Shown here: positions 1-5,404 of the stretch, piece after piece
Position numbering within the stretch: the stretch's first letter is position 1
Layout of the letters: every line of letters begins with the position of its first letter
Assembly: GCA_929200485.1 (NCBI GenBank)
Contig: CAKMZU010000242.1
Coordinates: 1-5,555, forward strand
Direction: 5' to 3'
Length of the DNA stretch: 5,555 nucleotides
Source of the DNA: an uncultured Gammaproteobacteria bacterium
GTDB lineage: Bacteria > Pseudomonadota > Gammaproteobacteria > Pseudomonadales > DT-91
Notes under the pieces: model-generated
The model's database searches: none
The model's input: only the letters and a program-made list of their open reading frames with translations
Told to the model about the DNA's origin: nothing
Translations under genes and position numbers: made by a program

Positions 1-653
1 GCTGCAGCCATGGCCCAGATACCGTGGTTAGCTAATGGAGTTAACTGGTCAGCAAGGCGTTTCGTGGTTCGAAAAAGTAACTGTAGTTTGGGTTCGGTGC
101 TTTCTTCTTGAAGTAAGCCCAAAAGTCCTACTTGATAGAGGCTGCGCATGCGTTTGAATAAATCCTGGTAAGAATTGTCACCTTTGTTGGATGTTGCATT
201 CACTGCTAATTTAGATGCATCGAAACTAAAACCGGATGAGTCACTCTCTAATTGAATGGGTTGTCGTAGTGCCGCTCTGCACTCATTGGTAAAAGATTCA
301 ATCAAAGGGGGGCAGGCTTTTCCTGTGTCTTTAACGTATTCAAGGTAGCAAGTTAGGCCAACCAAGCTGTGCCCAAGTGCTTTTAAGGCAAAAGGATTTT
401 GTTTAGTATTTGTAGAATATAGCTGAACGATTTTTTGACTGTGCTCTGCAAGCGCTTCGGCGCAAGGTAGACGAATCAATTTTAAAATGCCGACAACCTG
501 AGAAAGCTCTTTATCACAGCTTTTTAACGTGTCAGTGATATTGGTGTTATCGGAAAATAGTTCAAGCGATTTAAACACCGATTGTAAGGTCGCATTCAGC
601 TCTTTATAGACAACATTAAGTGCCTGGGCATCAAGTTTGCTTTTCTGTAACAC
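1..653 (-). CDS. fimL: FimL-like type IV pilus/chemosensory regulator, N-terminal part (cut by window edge)
   Basis: This is an open frame of 217 codons that leaves the window at its left edge. It starts at GTG (653-651). An in-frame TAA lies only 9 bases upstream (665-663), so no earlier start is possible, and an AAGG ribosome site (664-661) sits 7 bases before the GTG. The protein is soluble, with no signal peptide or membrane segment. Residues about 50-75 (LSQVVGILKLIRLPCAEALA) resemble the Hpt-like helix pair of FimL and of the ChpA/PilL N-terminus, but the phosphorylatable histidine is absent. Residues 102-130 (CYLEYV...P...NECRAALRQP) and 168-182 (RMRSLYQVGLLGLLQ) are further signatures of this family. 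In Pseudomonas, FimL links the response regulator PilG to the polar scaffold FimV and supports cAMP production and twitching. ChpA has a homologous N-terminal domain and cannot be excluded because the C-terminus is missing. FimL is favoured by the missing His and by the location, since P. aeruginosa fimL also lies a few genes from dnaQ. Confidence 0.72.
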   Translation of the reverse strand, partial: MLQKSKLDAQALNVVYKELNATLQSVFKSLELFSDNTNITDTLKSCDKELSQVVGILKLIRLPCAEALAEHSQKIVQLYSTNTKQNPFALKALGHSLVGLTCYLEYVKDTGKACPPLIESFTNECRAALRQPIQLESDSSGFSFDASKLAVNATSNKGDNSYQDLFKRMRSLYQVGLLGLLQEESTEPKLQLLFRTTKRLADQLTPLANHGIWAMAA

Positions 654-678
654 GGAACAACCTTAGCTTATTAGTCTT

Positions 679-684
679 CTTATA
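679..684 (-). promoter_or_regulatory. Candidate -10 element for the fimL-like gene
   Basis: Read on the minus strand, TATAAG (684-679) matches 5 of 6 bases of the sigma70 -10 consensus and lies about 25 bases before the GTG start, which would give a short leader. No good -35 hexamer lies 16-18 bases upstream. That position is instead covered by the repeated GACCAAA heptamers, which would suit activator-dependent transcription. The call rests on sequence likeness alone. Confidence 0.35.
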
Positions 685-692
685 CTGCCATT

Positions 693-728
693 TTTGGTCA
701 CGGTTTTGGTCGCCCATTTGGTCATAAA
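693..728. repeat. Three TTTGGTC direct repeats, 12-base period
   Basis: The heptamer TTTGGTC occurs at 693-699, 705-711 and 717-723, so the starts are exactly 12 bases apart and the five intervening bases differ each time. On the minus strand these read GACCAAA, upstream of the fimL-like gene, and the nearest copy ends 8 bases before the candidate -10 element. The regular spacing with a constant core and variable filler is what a multimeric transcription-factor site looks like. The regulator is unknown. Confidence 0.6.
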
Positions 729-750
729 TGGACAAAAAGCGACAAAACAC
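702..750. repeat. Imperfect inverted repeat overlapping the TTTGGTC array
   Basis: CCATTT (714-719) pairs with AAATGG (726-731) across a six-base loop. Outside it, GTCGC (709-713) pairs with GCGAC (739-743) and TTTT (704-707) pairs with AAAA (744-747), with a one-base bulge (708) on the left arm and a seven-base bulge (732-738) on the right. It lies 52-97 bases upstream of the fimL-like start and more than 110 bases beyond the dnaQ stop. It has no T-run on the minus strand, so an operator or DNA structure is more likely than a terminator. Confidence 0.4.
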
Positions 751-831
751 CGTTAGAGCATTAGAATAATCAGTTAGTTGGGTAAATTGCAACGACTCAA
801 TCTATGGAAGTTTAAGCCATTGACCGAAATC

Positions 832-854
832 ACAAAAAGTCGGCAAGTTTTTGT
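832..854 (-). terminator. Weak hairpin just downstream of dnaQ
   Basis: ACAAAAA (832-838) and TTTTTGT (848-854) form a seven-pair stem with a nine-base loop, 13 bases after the dnaQ stop on the minus strand. The stem has only one G-C pair, and its T-run lies within the 3' arm rather than after it. It could slow or end dnaQ transcription, but it is a poor intrinsic terminator. Confidence 0.2.
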
Positions 855-867
855 CTAAGCGGTTTAG

Positions 868-1590
868 CTAACTGCTTGGTAGTTTTCGCCAAAGTGACGG
901 CTCATTTTGTTTGCCGTCGAGAAAGGTTAGGTAGTCATCATGCTGGCTTAATTCATCAGATGATGCCTTTACGACTTTGAGTTGATGGGAGCTTGCAGAT
1001 AATGTTTGAACAGATTCAATTTGCGTTTCGGTTCCGCTTTCCTCAGCAAACAGGTCTAGCCCTGTTTGGCCTCCAGTCATTAATAAATAAACATCAGCCA
1101 GTAACTCAGAATCCAATAATGCGCCGTGAAGCTCACGCCCTGAGTTATCAACGCTGTAGCGTTTACATAAGGCATCCAGGCTATTTCTTTGTCCTGGATG
1201 CTTCTCTTTAGCAAGCACTAAGGAGTCTGTGATGGTACAGATATCTTGAAGTTTAGGTTTGCCTGAATTTAATAGCCCTAACTCATGATTTAAAAAGCCC
1301 ACATCGAAAGGTGCATTATGAATGACTAATTCAGCCCCTTTTATATATCTTAAAAAGTCATCTGCGACTTCTGAAAATAACGGCTTATCAGATAGAAATG
1401 ATTGAGTGAGTCCATGAACTCTGAGGGCGCCTTCCTCACTCTCACGCTCTGGATTGATATATTGATGATAATGATTGTCAGTCAGTTTGCGATCAATCAG
1501 CTCCACGCAACCAATTTCAATGATTTTGTTGCCATCAGCAATATTTATGCCAGTGGTTTCTGTATCTAATATGATGATGCGATTGCTCAT
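868..1590 (-). CDS. dnaQ: DNA polymerase III epsilon subunit (3'-5' proofreading exonuclease)
   Basis: The protein has 240 residues, close to the 243 of E. coli DnaQ. It removes misincorporated nucleotides within the Pol III core (alpha-epsilon-theta). The DEDDh exonuclease residues are all present: D9 and E11 in LDTETTG, D96 in HNAPFD, and H155 and D160 in HGALLD. After the nuclease domain, QTGLDLF (175-181) fits the sliding-clamp-binding consensus. A linker of about 30 residues follows, and the C-terminal segment (about 215-237, DDYLTFL...PSLWRKL) matches the region that binds the alpha polymerase subunit. The ATG start gives the normal N-terminus directly before the first exonuclease motif. 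Its ribosome site is weak (AAGA, about 5 bases upstream). The gene lies 69 bases after the acyltransferase gene on the same strand, and no strong promoter of its own is visible, so read-through or a promoter inside the upstream gene is possible. Confidence 0.97.
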   Translation of the reverse strand: MSNRIIILDTETTGINIADGNKIIEIGCVELIDRKLTDNHYHQYINPERESEEGALRVHGLTQSFLSDKPLFSEVADDFLRYIKGAELVIHNAPFDVGFLNHELGLLNSGKPKLQDICTITDSLVLAKEKHPGQRNSLDALCKRYSVDNSGRELHGALLDSELLADVYLLMTGGQTGLDLFAEESGTETQIESVQTLSASSHQLKVVKASSDELSQHDDYLTFLDGKQNEPSLWRKLPSS

Positions 1591-1604
1591 GGATCTTAAT
1601 TTTC

Positions 1605-1635
1605 AATAGAATAAAGCCTTTTATTTTATCCTATT
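1605..1635. repeat. AT-rich inverted repeat in the dnaQ leader
   Basis: AATAGAATAAA (1605-1615) and TTTATCCTATT (1625-1635) pair at 10 of 11 positions around a nine-base loop. It lies 15-45 bases upstream of the dnaQ ATG and 25 bases after the acyltransferase stop. On the minus strand no T-run follows, so it is not a classical terminator of the acyltransferase gene. An operator or an mRNA leader structure that influences dnaQ translation is possible. In AT-rich DNA part of the match may be chance. Confidence 0.35.
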
Positions 1636-1659
1636 TCCTATTTTTTTCGATGGGTTTTG

Positions 1660-2982
1660 TTAAATGGTTGACTTAGATCCGGTTAATGAAGCAATGGATG
1701 GCTCTTTTTTTGATTGGAATTTGATTTCCCTTAATCGAATAAAGGGTTGCTCAATAAAGATGAATGAGACAAGTGATAAAAGCACTAAGGGTATCAGCGT
1801 GATGCTCGCAAGTAAAAATATGTTACCAATGGAGAGACTGTTAACAAAGCCTTGTTGATGAAGTAATTGCCAAACAATAAATAAAAGAGGGAGATGCAAG
1901 AGATACATAGAGTAAGAAAGTTGTGCAAATGGGTAGAGTAGACGGCTTGAGAATGCAGTATTCAGTATTTTACTGAGTCCGATAGGTTTTAGGCAGAGCA
2001 AAATTATTATACCAATAATCAGAGCAAAAACATGGCGGTGCGCGGTATGAAATAGATAGTAAAGCCATACAGGCAGCTCAATATCTTTGTAAACAGGTAA
2101 AAATAAGAACCCTAAAAATAGAGCGATGGCAGTTGCTAATAGCAGTAATTGATTTTTAGCCGTTAACCAGCCAAATAATGCTGAGCGGTGGTAGGTTGCC
2201 CAGTAAGCTAGGATCACACCCATGATAATGGGTCCAAAACGCGTGTGGAGGTTGATATACAGTGCCTGATTATAAGCTTCATTCAAACCCGGTCGACCGA
2301 CGAGCAGGGTTTTGCCTGAGACTAAAAATTCAGGGTGTATATAGAGAATGCCCCATCGGATTATAATGGATGAAATAAGAAACAAGTATAGCCATATCAA
2401 AGGGTTGTGTCGCTTACTTAGAAACCAGCTTAGCAACAAAGGGAAGATTAGGTAAAACTGTTCTTCAACCGCAAGGCTCCATAGCCAAGGGATATACCGA
2501 TGGGCTTCATCCAAAAAGTTGTTCAAATACAAAGCATAGGCCGCGACATAGCTTTTATGAATCCCTGCAACAGAAAAATAGGTAAAGATTAACAAGAAGC
2601 ACCAATAAACAGGCGTTAATCGTAACCAGCGCCGGATATAAAATTTTTTCAGATTAATGCGATTGCGATTTTTTTGCTCTTCAAATAAAAGACTTCCGAT
2701 TAAAAAACCACTGAGCATAAAAAATACATCAACGGCTTTATCTCCCATTAAAATCCACTGCAGATACCAGGGGGTGTTTTCGATAAAGCTTGCTGTATCA
2801 GGAGATACCTGCCTGAAAAATATCACCATGGAGTGAGTCATCAAAATATAGAGCATTGAAAAGGCTCTAATACCGTCAATTGCGGGTATGCGTGATTTAG
2901 ATCTGGCGAAGGCCGGCTTGATATTTTGGATGGGGTTGAAACAGCCCAAAACTTGTCGTAGTAATCCGGCAAATGAGTTCAT
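1660..2982 (-). CDS. Membrane acyltransferase, acyltransferase-3 family (OafA/YrhL type)
   Basis: This 440-residue multi-pass inner-membrane protein (roughly ten hydrophobic segments) belongs to the family that moves acetyl or other acyl groups onto surface sugars such as O-antigen, exopolysaccharide or periplasmic glycans. Family motifs appear in order: DGIRAFSMLYILMTHS (36-51), with the presumed catalytic H50; VFFMLSGFLIG (86-96); FYIRRWLRLTPVY (114-126); LWSLAVEEQFY (167-177); RFGPIIMGVILAY (248-260); LSYSMYLLHLPL (355-366); and FIEQPFIRLRE (409-419). There is no C-terminal SGNH esterase domain, so this is the stand-alone form; the polar tail (420-440) is short. The acceptor cannot be read from the sequence, and no glycan biosynthesis genes are visible nearby. 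The ATG at 2982 has no clear Shine-Dalgarno sequence, but it leaves a sensible cytoplasmic N-terminus of about 32 residues. The gene separates rnhA from dnaQ, which are usually neighbours, so it looks like an insertion. Its base composition looks similar to that of its neighbours by eye. Confidence 0.92.
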   Translation of the reverse strand: MNSFAGLLRQVLGCFNPIQNIKPAFARSKSRIPAIDGIRAFSMLYILMTHSMVIFFRQVSPDTASFIENTPWYLQWILMGDKAVDVFFMLSGFLIGSLLFEEQKNRNRINLKKFYIRRWLRLTPVYWCFLLIFTYFSVAGIHKSYVAAYALYLNNFLDEAHRYIPWLWSLAVEEQFYLIFPLLLSWFLSKRHNPLIWLYLFLISSIIIRWGILYIHPEFLVSGKTLLVGRPGLNEAYNQALYINLHTRFGPIIMGVILAYWATYHRSALFGWLTAKNQLLLLATAIALFLGFLFLPVYKDIELPVWLYYLFHTAHRHVFALIIGIIILLCLKPIGLSKILNTAFSSRLLYPFAQLSYSMYLLHLPLLFIVWQLLHQQGFVNSLSIGNIFLLASITLIPLVLLSLVSFIFIEQPFIRLREIKFQSKKEPSIASLTGSKSTI

Positions 2983-3098
2983 TGAAGTGGTATTTTTTTA
3001 TTGTTATTGACGGCAAAGCTTAATCAATTGTCTTAAATAGCCTCATACATAAGGGCATTTTTTTAGTGAAATGACTGCTATGCTATTAGTCGCTTTGC

Positions 3099-3126
3099 AT
3101 TGTATAAAGTTGGTTGATCACAGCAA
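3099..3126 (-). promoter_or_regulatory. Candidate sigma70 promoter for the acyltransferase gene
   Basis: On the minus strand, TTGCTG (3126-3121, 3 of 6 to the -35 consensus) and TACAAT (3104-3099, 5 of 6 to the -10) are 16 bases apart. The implied start near 3092 gives a leader of about 110 bases. It lies in the 198-base spacer after rnhA, so the acyltransferase gene probably has its own transcript. The weak -35 keeps this tentative. Confidence 0.35.
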
Positions 3127-3176
3127 GTTTTTTACTGTAATTTGCGAGTTAGATCAAAAGCAATAGTGAATAGGCA

Positions 3177-3201
3177 GGCGCTAGAGATATTTCTCAGCGC
3201 C
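3177..3201 (-). terminator. Hairpin spanning the rnhA stop codon
   Basis: GGCGCT (3177-3182) pairs with AGCGCC (3196-3201), and inside it GAGA (3184-3187) pairs with TCTC (3192-3195). This gives ten pairs, one bulged A (3183) and a four-base loop. On the minus strand the hairpin is built from the last six codons of rnhA plus the TAG stop. The sequence after it is only mildly T-rich (TGCCTATTCACTATTGC), so it is either an imperfect intrinsic terminator or a 3'-end stabilising structure. Confidence 0.55.
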
Positions 3202-3633
3202 TTTATTTGCCAATGTATCAGCAATTTCATTTTCTTTATGACCAGCATGCCCTTTGACCCAGTGCCATGCCACTTGATGCTGTTGAATATTATCATCCAG
3301 CGCCTGCCATAAATCCTGGTTTTTTACGGGTTTCTTGTTGGCTGTTTTCCAGTTGTTTCGCTTCCAGTTTGTCATCCACTTCTCAATGCCATTTTTTACA
3401 TAGGTGGAGTCGGTGGTGAGTTTGACATTCGATGGCCGTTTAAGGGCTTTTAGCCCTTCAATAGCAGCGGTTAGCTCCATTCGATTGTTGGTGGTTGAGG
3501 ATTCTCCACCGTATAGCTTTTTTTCATGACCTTTATAGCGGAGAAGTACCCCCCAGCCGCCAGGCCCTGGGTTGCCTTTGCATGCACCATCGGTATAGAT
3601 CTCGATTATTGTTGAGTCAGGGGAATGAGTCAT
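3181..3633 (-). CDS. rnhA: Ribonuclease HI
   Basis: The protein has 150 residues (E. coli RNase HI has 155) and cuts the RNA strand of RNA-DNA hybrids, removing R-loops and primer remnants in the cytoplasm. All four acidic catalytic residues are visible: D15 in [18 protein letters not shown]53 in [11 protein letters not shown]75 in TTDSTYV, and D139 in NEIADTLA. H129, in WVKGHAGH, matches the catalytic-loop histidine of E. coli (H124). The basic handle region that contacts the hybrid is present at about 86-102 ([16 protein letters not shown]). The ATG overlaps the upstream methyltransferase stop as ATGA, which indicates translational coupling and explains the weak ribosome site (AAAGA). The start is the only sensible one, because the next Met (52) lies within the second catalytic motif. 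Confidence 0.97.
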   Translation of the reverse strand: MTHSPDSTIIEIYTDGACKGNPGPGGWGVLLRYKGHEKKLYGGESSTTNNRMELTAAIEGLKALKRPSNVKLTTDSTYVKNGIEKWMTNWKRNNWKTANKKPVKNQDLWQALDDNIQQHQVAWHWVKGHAGHKENEIADTLANKGAEKYL

Positions 3634-4403
3634 TCTTTATTATCTTTATGGATTGAAGAGTTTAGTGAAGGCTTCATCACTGGGATAAATGAAGGTCTGT
3701 GGCGTTTTTTTAACGGTCTGGGGGTGACAGGTGTAACCTGTTTGACCGCTCTTAGATAATAATAACCGCCCAGCGGCCATTGATGTTTATGAAGCTGAGC
3801 TTCCAGTTTCTCAGTAAAGGGCCTTTTTTGTAACCAGGGCCAGGGCGGGGTGTAGCATCCAAATTCAGTTTCTAATACCTTGAAATCAATCAGCTTCAAC
3901 CAGTCAATCAGCTTGCTTAGGGTAAATAACTGATGCGGTTTTAATCCTTTACCAACGCCTTTAGCAATCGCAGTCTTTGCACCTAAAAAGCTTAAGGGAT
4001 TAAAGCCAAAAATAATGAGCTGGCCATAGGGTATAGTCACTCGGTTGACTTCTTTTAACAAGTCGTGAGGGTGCTGACAGTAATCTAGATAATGATGCAG
4101 TAATACGGTATCAATGGATTGAGTTTCAATGGGTAGGGCTGAATTTTCAAAGAAAGCTTGGGCATGATCATAAGGCTTTTGATGAAGACAAAAATGATTA
4201 TTGATGTTGCTTGTTTCAGTGTTCATTGGTGTTTCATCAGCTGATAGCTGAAGTAAATTAAAACCAAACAGTTCAGGTAGCGTTTTATCTAGCCGAGCTT
4301 GCTGTTCGGATAGCATTTTTTGTCCGGATCTTGAGCAAAAAAACAATTCGCAGGCTAAAAAACCTGATTGTTCCGCTGGATTCTCTTTGGTCATTTTGAG
4401 CAT
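3630..4403 (-). CDS. YafS-like class I SAM-methyltransferase-fold protein
   Basis: This 257-residue soluble protein resembles the YafS/PA1814-type methyltransferase-fold proteins found beside rnhA and gloB in many gammaproteobacteria. The family look is in [12 protein letters not shown] (43-54), [20 protein letters not shown] (97-116, the post-acidic strand and helix), the strand [15 protein letters not shown] (127-141), where a normal enzyme makes its fifth beta strand, and the aromatic segment [13 protein letters not shown] (184-196). The usual glycine-rich SAM-binding loop (GxGxG) is not visible after the first strand, so activity and substrate are uncertain. The C-terminal tail (228-245) is basic. 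The start is ambiguous: M1 (4403) and M4 (4394) both lack a clear ribosome site. It forms a two-gene unit with rnhA and diverges from gloB. Confidence 0.82.
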   Translation of the reverse strand: MLKMTKENPAEQSGFLACELFFCSRSGQKMLSEQQARLDKTLPELFGFNLLQLSADETPMNTETSNINNHFCLHQKPYDHAQAFFENSALPIETQSIDTVLLHHYLDYCQHPHDLLKEVNRVTIPYGQLIIFGFNPLSFLGAKTAIAKGVGKGLKPHQLFTLSKLIDWLKLIDFKVLETEFGCYTPPWPWLQKRPFTEKLEAQLHKHQWPLGGYYYLRAVKQVTPVTPRPLKKRHRPSFIPVMKPSLNSSIHKDNKE

Positions 4404-4411
4404 ATCAGTTG

Positions 4412-4440
4412 TTGAAAAATCTGAAGCTTCCGTTCATTAT
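4412..4440 (+). promoter_or_regulatory. Candidate sigma70 promoter for gloB
   Basis: TTGAAA (4412-4417, 5 of 6 to the -35 consensus) and CATTAT (4435-4440, 4 of 6 to the -10) are separated by the optimal 17 bases. The start would fall near 4447, giving a leader of about 65 bases before the gloB ATG. The -35 box is only 8 bases from the divergent methyltransferase start, so the two genes share this 109-base control region. TATAAA at 4464-4469 is an alternative -10 but lacks a -35 partner. Confidence 0.45.
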
Positions 4441-4466
4441 GCAAAAGTTGAGAAAATTATCACTAT

Positions 4467-4481
4467 AAAATCAAAGATTTT
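4467..4481. repeat. Short perfect palindrome upstream of gloB
   Basis: AAAATC (4467-4472) and GATTTT (4476-4481) form a perfect six-pair inverted repeat with a three-base centre, overlapping the alternative -10 element. An alternative pairing, GAAAAT (4452-4457) with ATTTTC (4477-4482), competes with it. It may be an operator or a leader hairpin, but AT-rich palindromes this short also arise by chance. Confidence 0.3.
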
Positions 4482-4512
4482 CACGGATCTCAGGCACTTT
4501 AATAGAAGCTTT

Positions 4513-5271
4513 ATGAATATAGAACCTATCCCTGCATTTGACGATAATTATTTTTGGCTTTTATCAAACGATCACAAAGCGATTGTTGTTGATCCTGGTG
4601 ATGCGCAGGTGGTGTTAGATAGGCTTTCCCAAAACGGACTAACGTTAGACGCTGTTTTAGTAACCCATAAGCATTACGATCATATTGGCGGTGTGGGTAA
4701 GCTTAAGGCTAAGACGGGTTGTCGTGTAGTTGCACCTGTCATCGATGGGGTTGCTGTTGATATGACCGTAAATGACGGCGACGAAGTGTCACTGTTGGGG
4801 AATAAATTTGCCGTTTTGGGCGTGCCGGGACACACAATTGAACATGTTGCATACTATAGTGAGGGTCTCAAATGCTGTTTTGTGGGCGACACCTTGTTTT
4901 CTTCGGGATGTGGTCGCATGTTTGAAGGAACTCCCAAACAGTTTTTAGCTTCTCTTAAACGATTGGCAGAATTGCCGGATGATACCGAGATTTATTGTGC
5001 CCATGAGTATACGCTTGCCAATCTTGCTTTTGCTCAGGTGGTTGAGCCAAACAGCTCGGAGATTTTAGCAAAACTAGCTAGAATGAAAAAAACAAGGGCA
5101 GAAAATAAGCCAACGCTTCCGACAACGATTGGCGATGAAAAACAAACAAACCCCTTTTTGCGAACGGATAAAACGCAAGTCATAGAGGCAATCCTTGCTC
5201 GTGAAGGAAAAAAGCTTCTTGATGAACCTGCGGTCTTTCATGCATTGAGGTCTTGGAAAGACAGCTTCTAA
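4513..5271 (+). CDS. gloB: Hydroxyacylglutathione hydrolase (glyoxalase II)
   Basis: This 252-residue cytoplasmic metallo-beta-lactamase-fold enzyme hydrolyses S-D-lactoylglutathione to D-lactate and glutathione, the last step of methylglyoxal detoxification. The metal ligands are all present: H52, H54, D56 and H57 in THKHYDHIGG; H107 in VPGHTIEH; D126 in FVGDTLFSSGCGRMFEG; and H164 in YCAHEYTLANL. The C-terminal glutathione-binding part (about 195-217, ending in NPFLR) is intact, and the length matches the family (E. coli 251). The frame is open upstream to an ATG at 4387, but the family N-terminus begins MNIEPIPAFDDNYFWL, so the start is the ATG at 4513. AGAAG (4504-4508) is a modest ribosome site with short spacing, and the extra 42 residues would run into the divergent methyltransferase gene. 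The non-ligand residue between the first two histidines is Lys rather than the common His. Confidence 0.97.
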   Translation: MNIEPIPAFDDNYFWLLSNDHKAIVVDPGDAQVVLDRLSQNGLTLDAVLVTHKHYDHIGGVGKLKAKTGCRVVAPVIDGVAVDMTVNDGDEVSLLGNKFAVLGVPGHTIEHVAYYSEGLKCCFVGDTLFSSGCGRMFEGTPKQFLASLKRLAELPDDTEIYCAHEYTLANLAFAQVVEPNSSEILAKLARMKKTRAENKPTLPTTIGDEKQTNPFLRTDKTQVIEAILAREGKKLLDEPAVFHALRSWKDSF

Positions 5272-5332
5272 CTGCTTTAAGCACTGAAAGCTATTCAGGG
5301 AAAAAATAACAAATAATAATTGCGAAACTGAC

Positions 5333-5371
5333 TCTTCATCTAAATTTGCTTCTTAAGCGTGCTGATGAAGA
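5333..5371 (+). terminator. Inverted repeat between gloB and the lipoprotein gene
   Basis: TCTTCATC (5333-5340) and GATGAAGA (5364-5371) are perfect eight-base arms, 23 bases apart. A small inner hairpin, GCTT (5348-5351) with AAGC (5355-5358), lies inside, and TTTT (5372-5375) follows. It could be a weak gloB terminator or an operator for the next gene, which starts 34 bases later. Nearer the gloB stop, CTGAA/TTCAG (5284-5298) forms only a five-pair hairpin followed by A residues. Confidence 0.3.
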
Positions 5372-5404
5372 TTTTGCGCAAGATGGACTAGGCATTGAAT
5401 TTTC

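Noticed and set aside
993..1211. 72-codon plus-strand open frame
   Set aside because: It lies wholly antisense to dnaQ, has no ribosome site and no recognisable protein features.
1630..1643. Tandem CCTATTT x2 before a T-run
   Set aside because: This two-copy heptamer in low-complexity AT-rich DNA has no link to a gene end on the plus strand and is best explained by chance.
1664..1858. 64-codon plus-strand open frame
   Set aside because: It lies antisense to the 3' end of the acyltransferase gene and shows no family likeness or ribosome site.
3040..3067. Possible plus-strand terminator (GCCT...AGGGC followed by seven Ts)
   Set aside because: The stem is only about four pairs, and no plus-strand gene lies upstream that would need it.
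3071..3166. 31-residue plus-strand small open frame in the rnhA-acyltransferase spacer
   Set aside because: It begins MTAMLLVALHC and is mildly hydrophobic, but there is no Shine-Dalgarno sequence and it overlaps the candidate minus-strand promoter, so it cannot be told from chance.
4387..4512. Upstream extension of the gloB frame by 42 residues
   Set aside because: The family N-terminus begins at the ATG at 4513. The extension has no family likeness, covers the candidate promoter and would overlap the divergent methyltransferase start.
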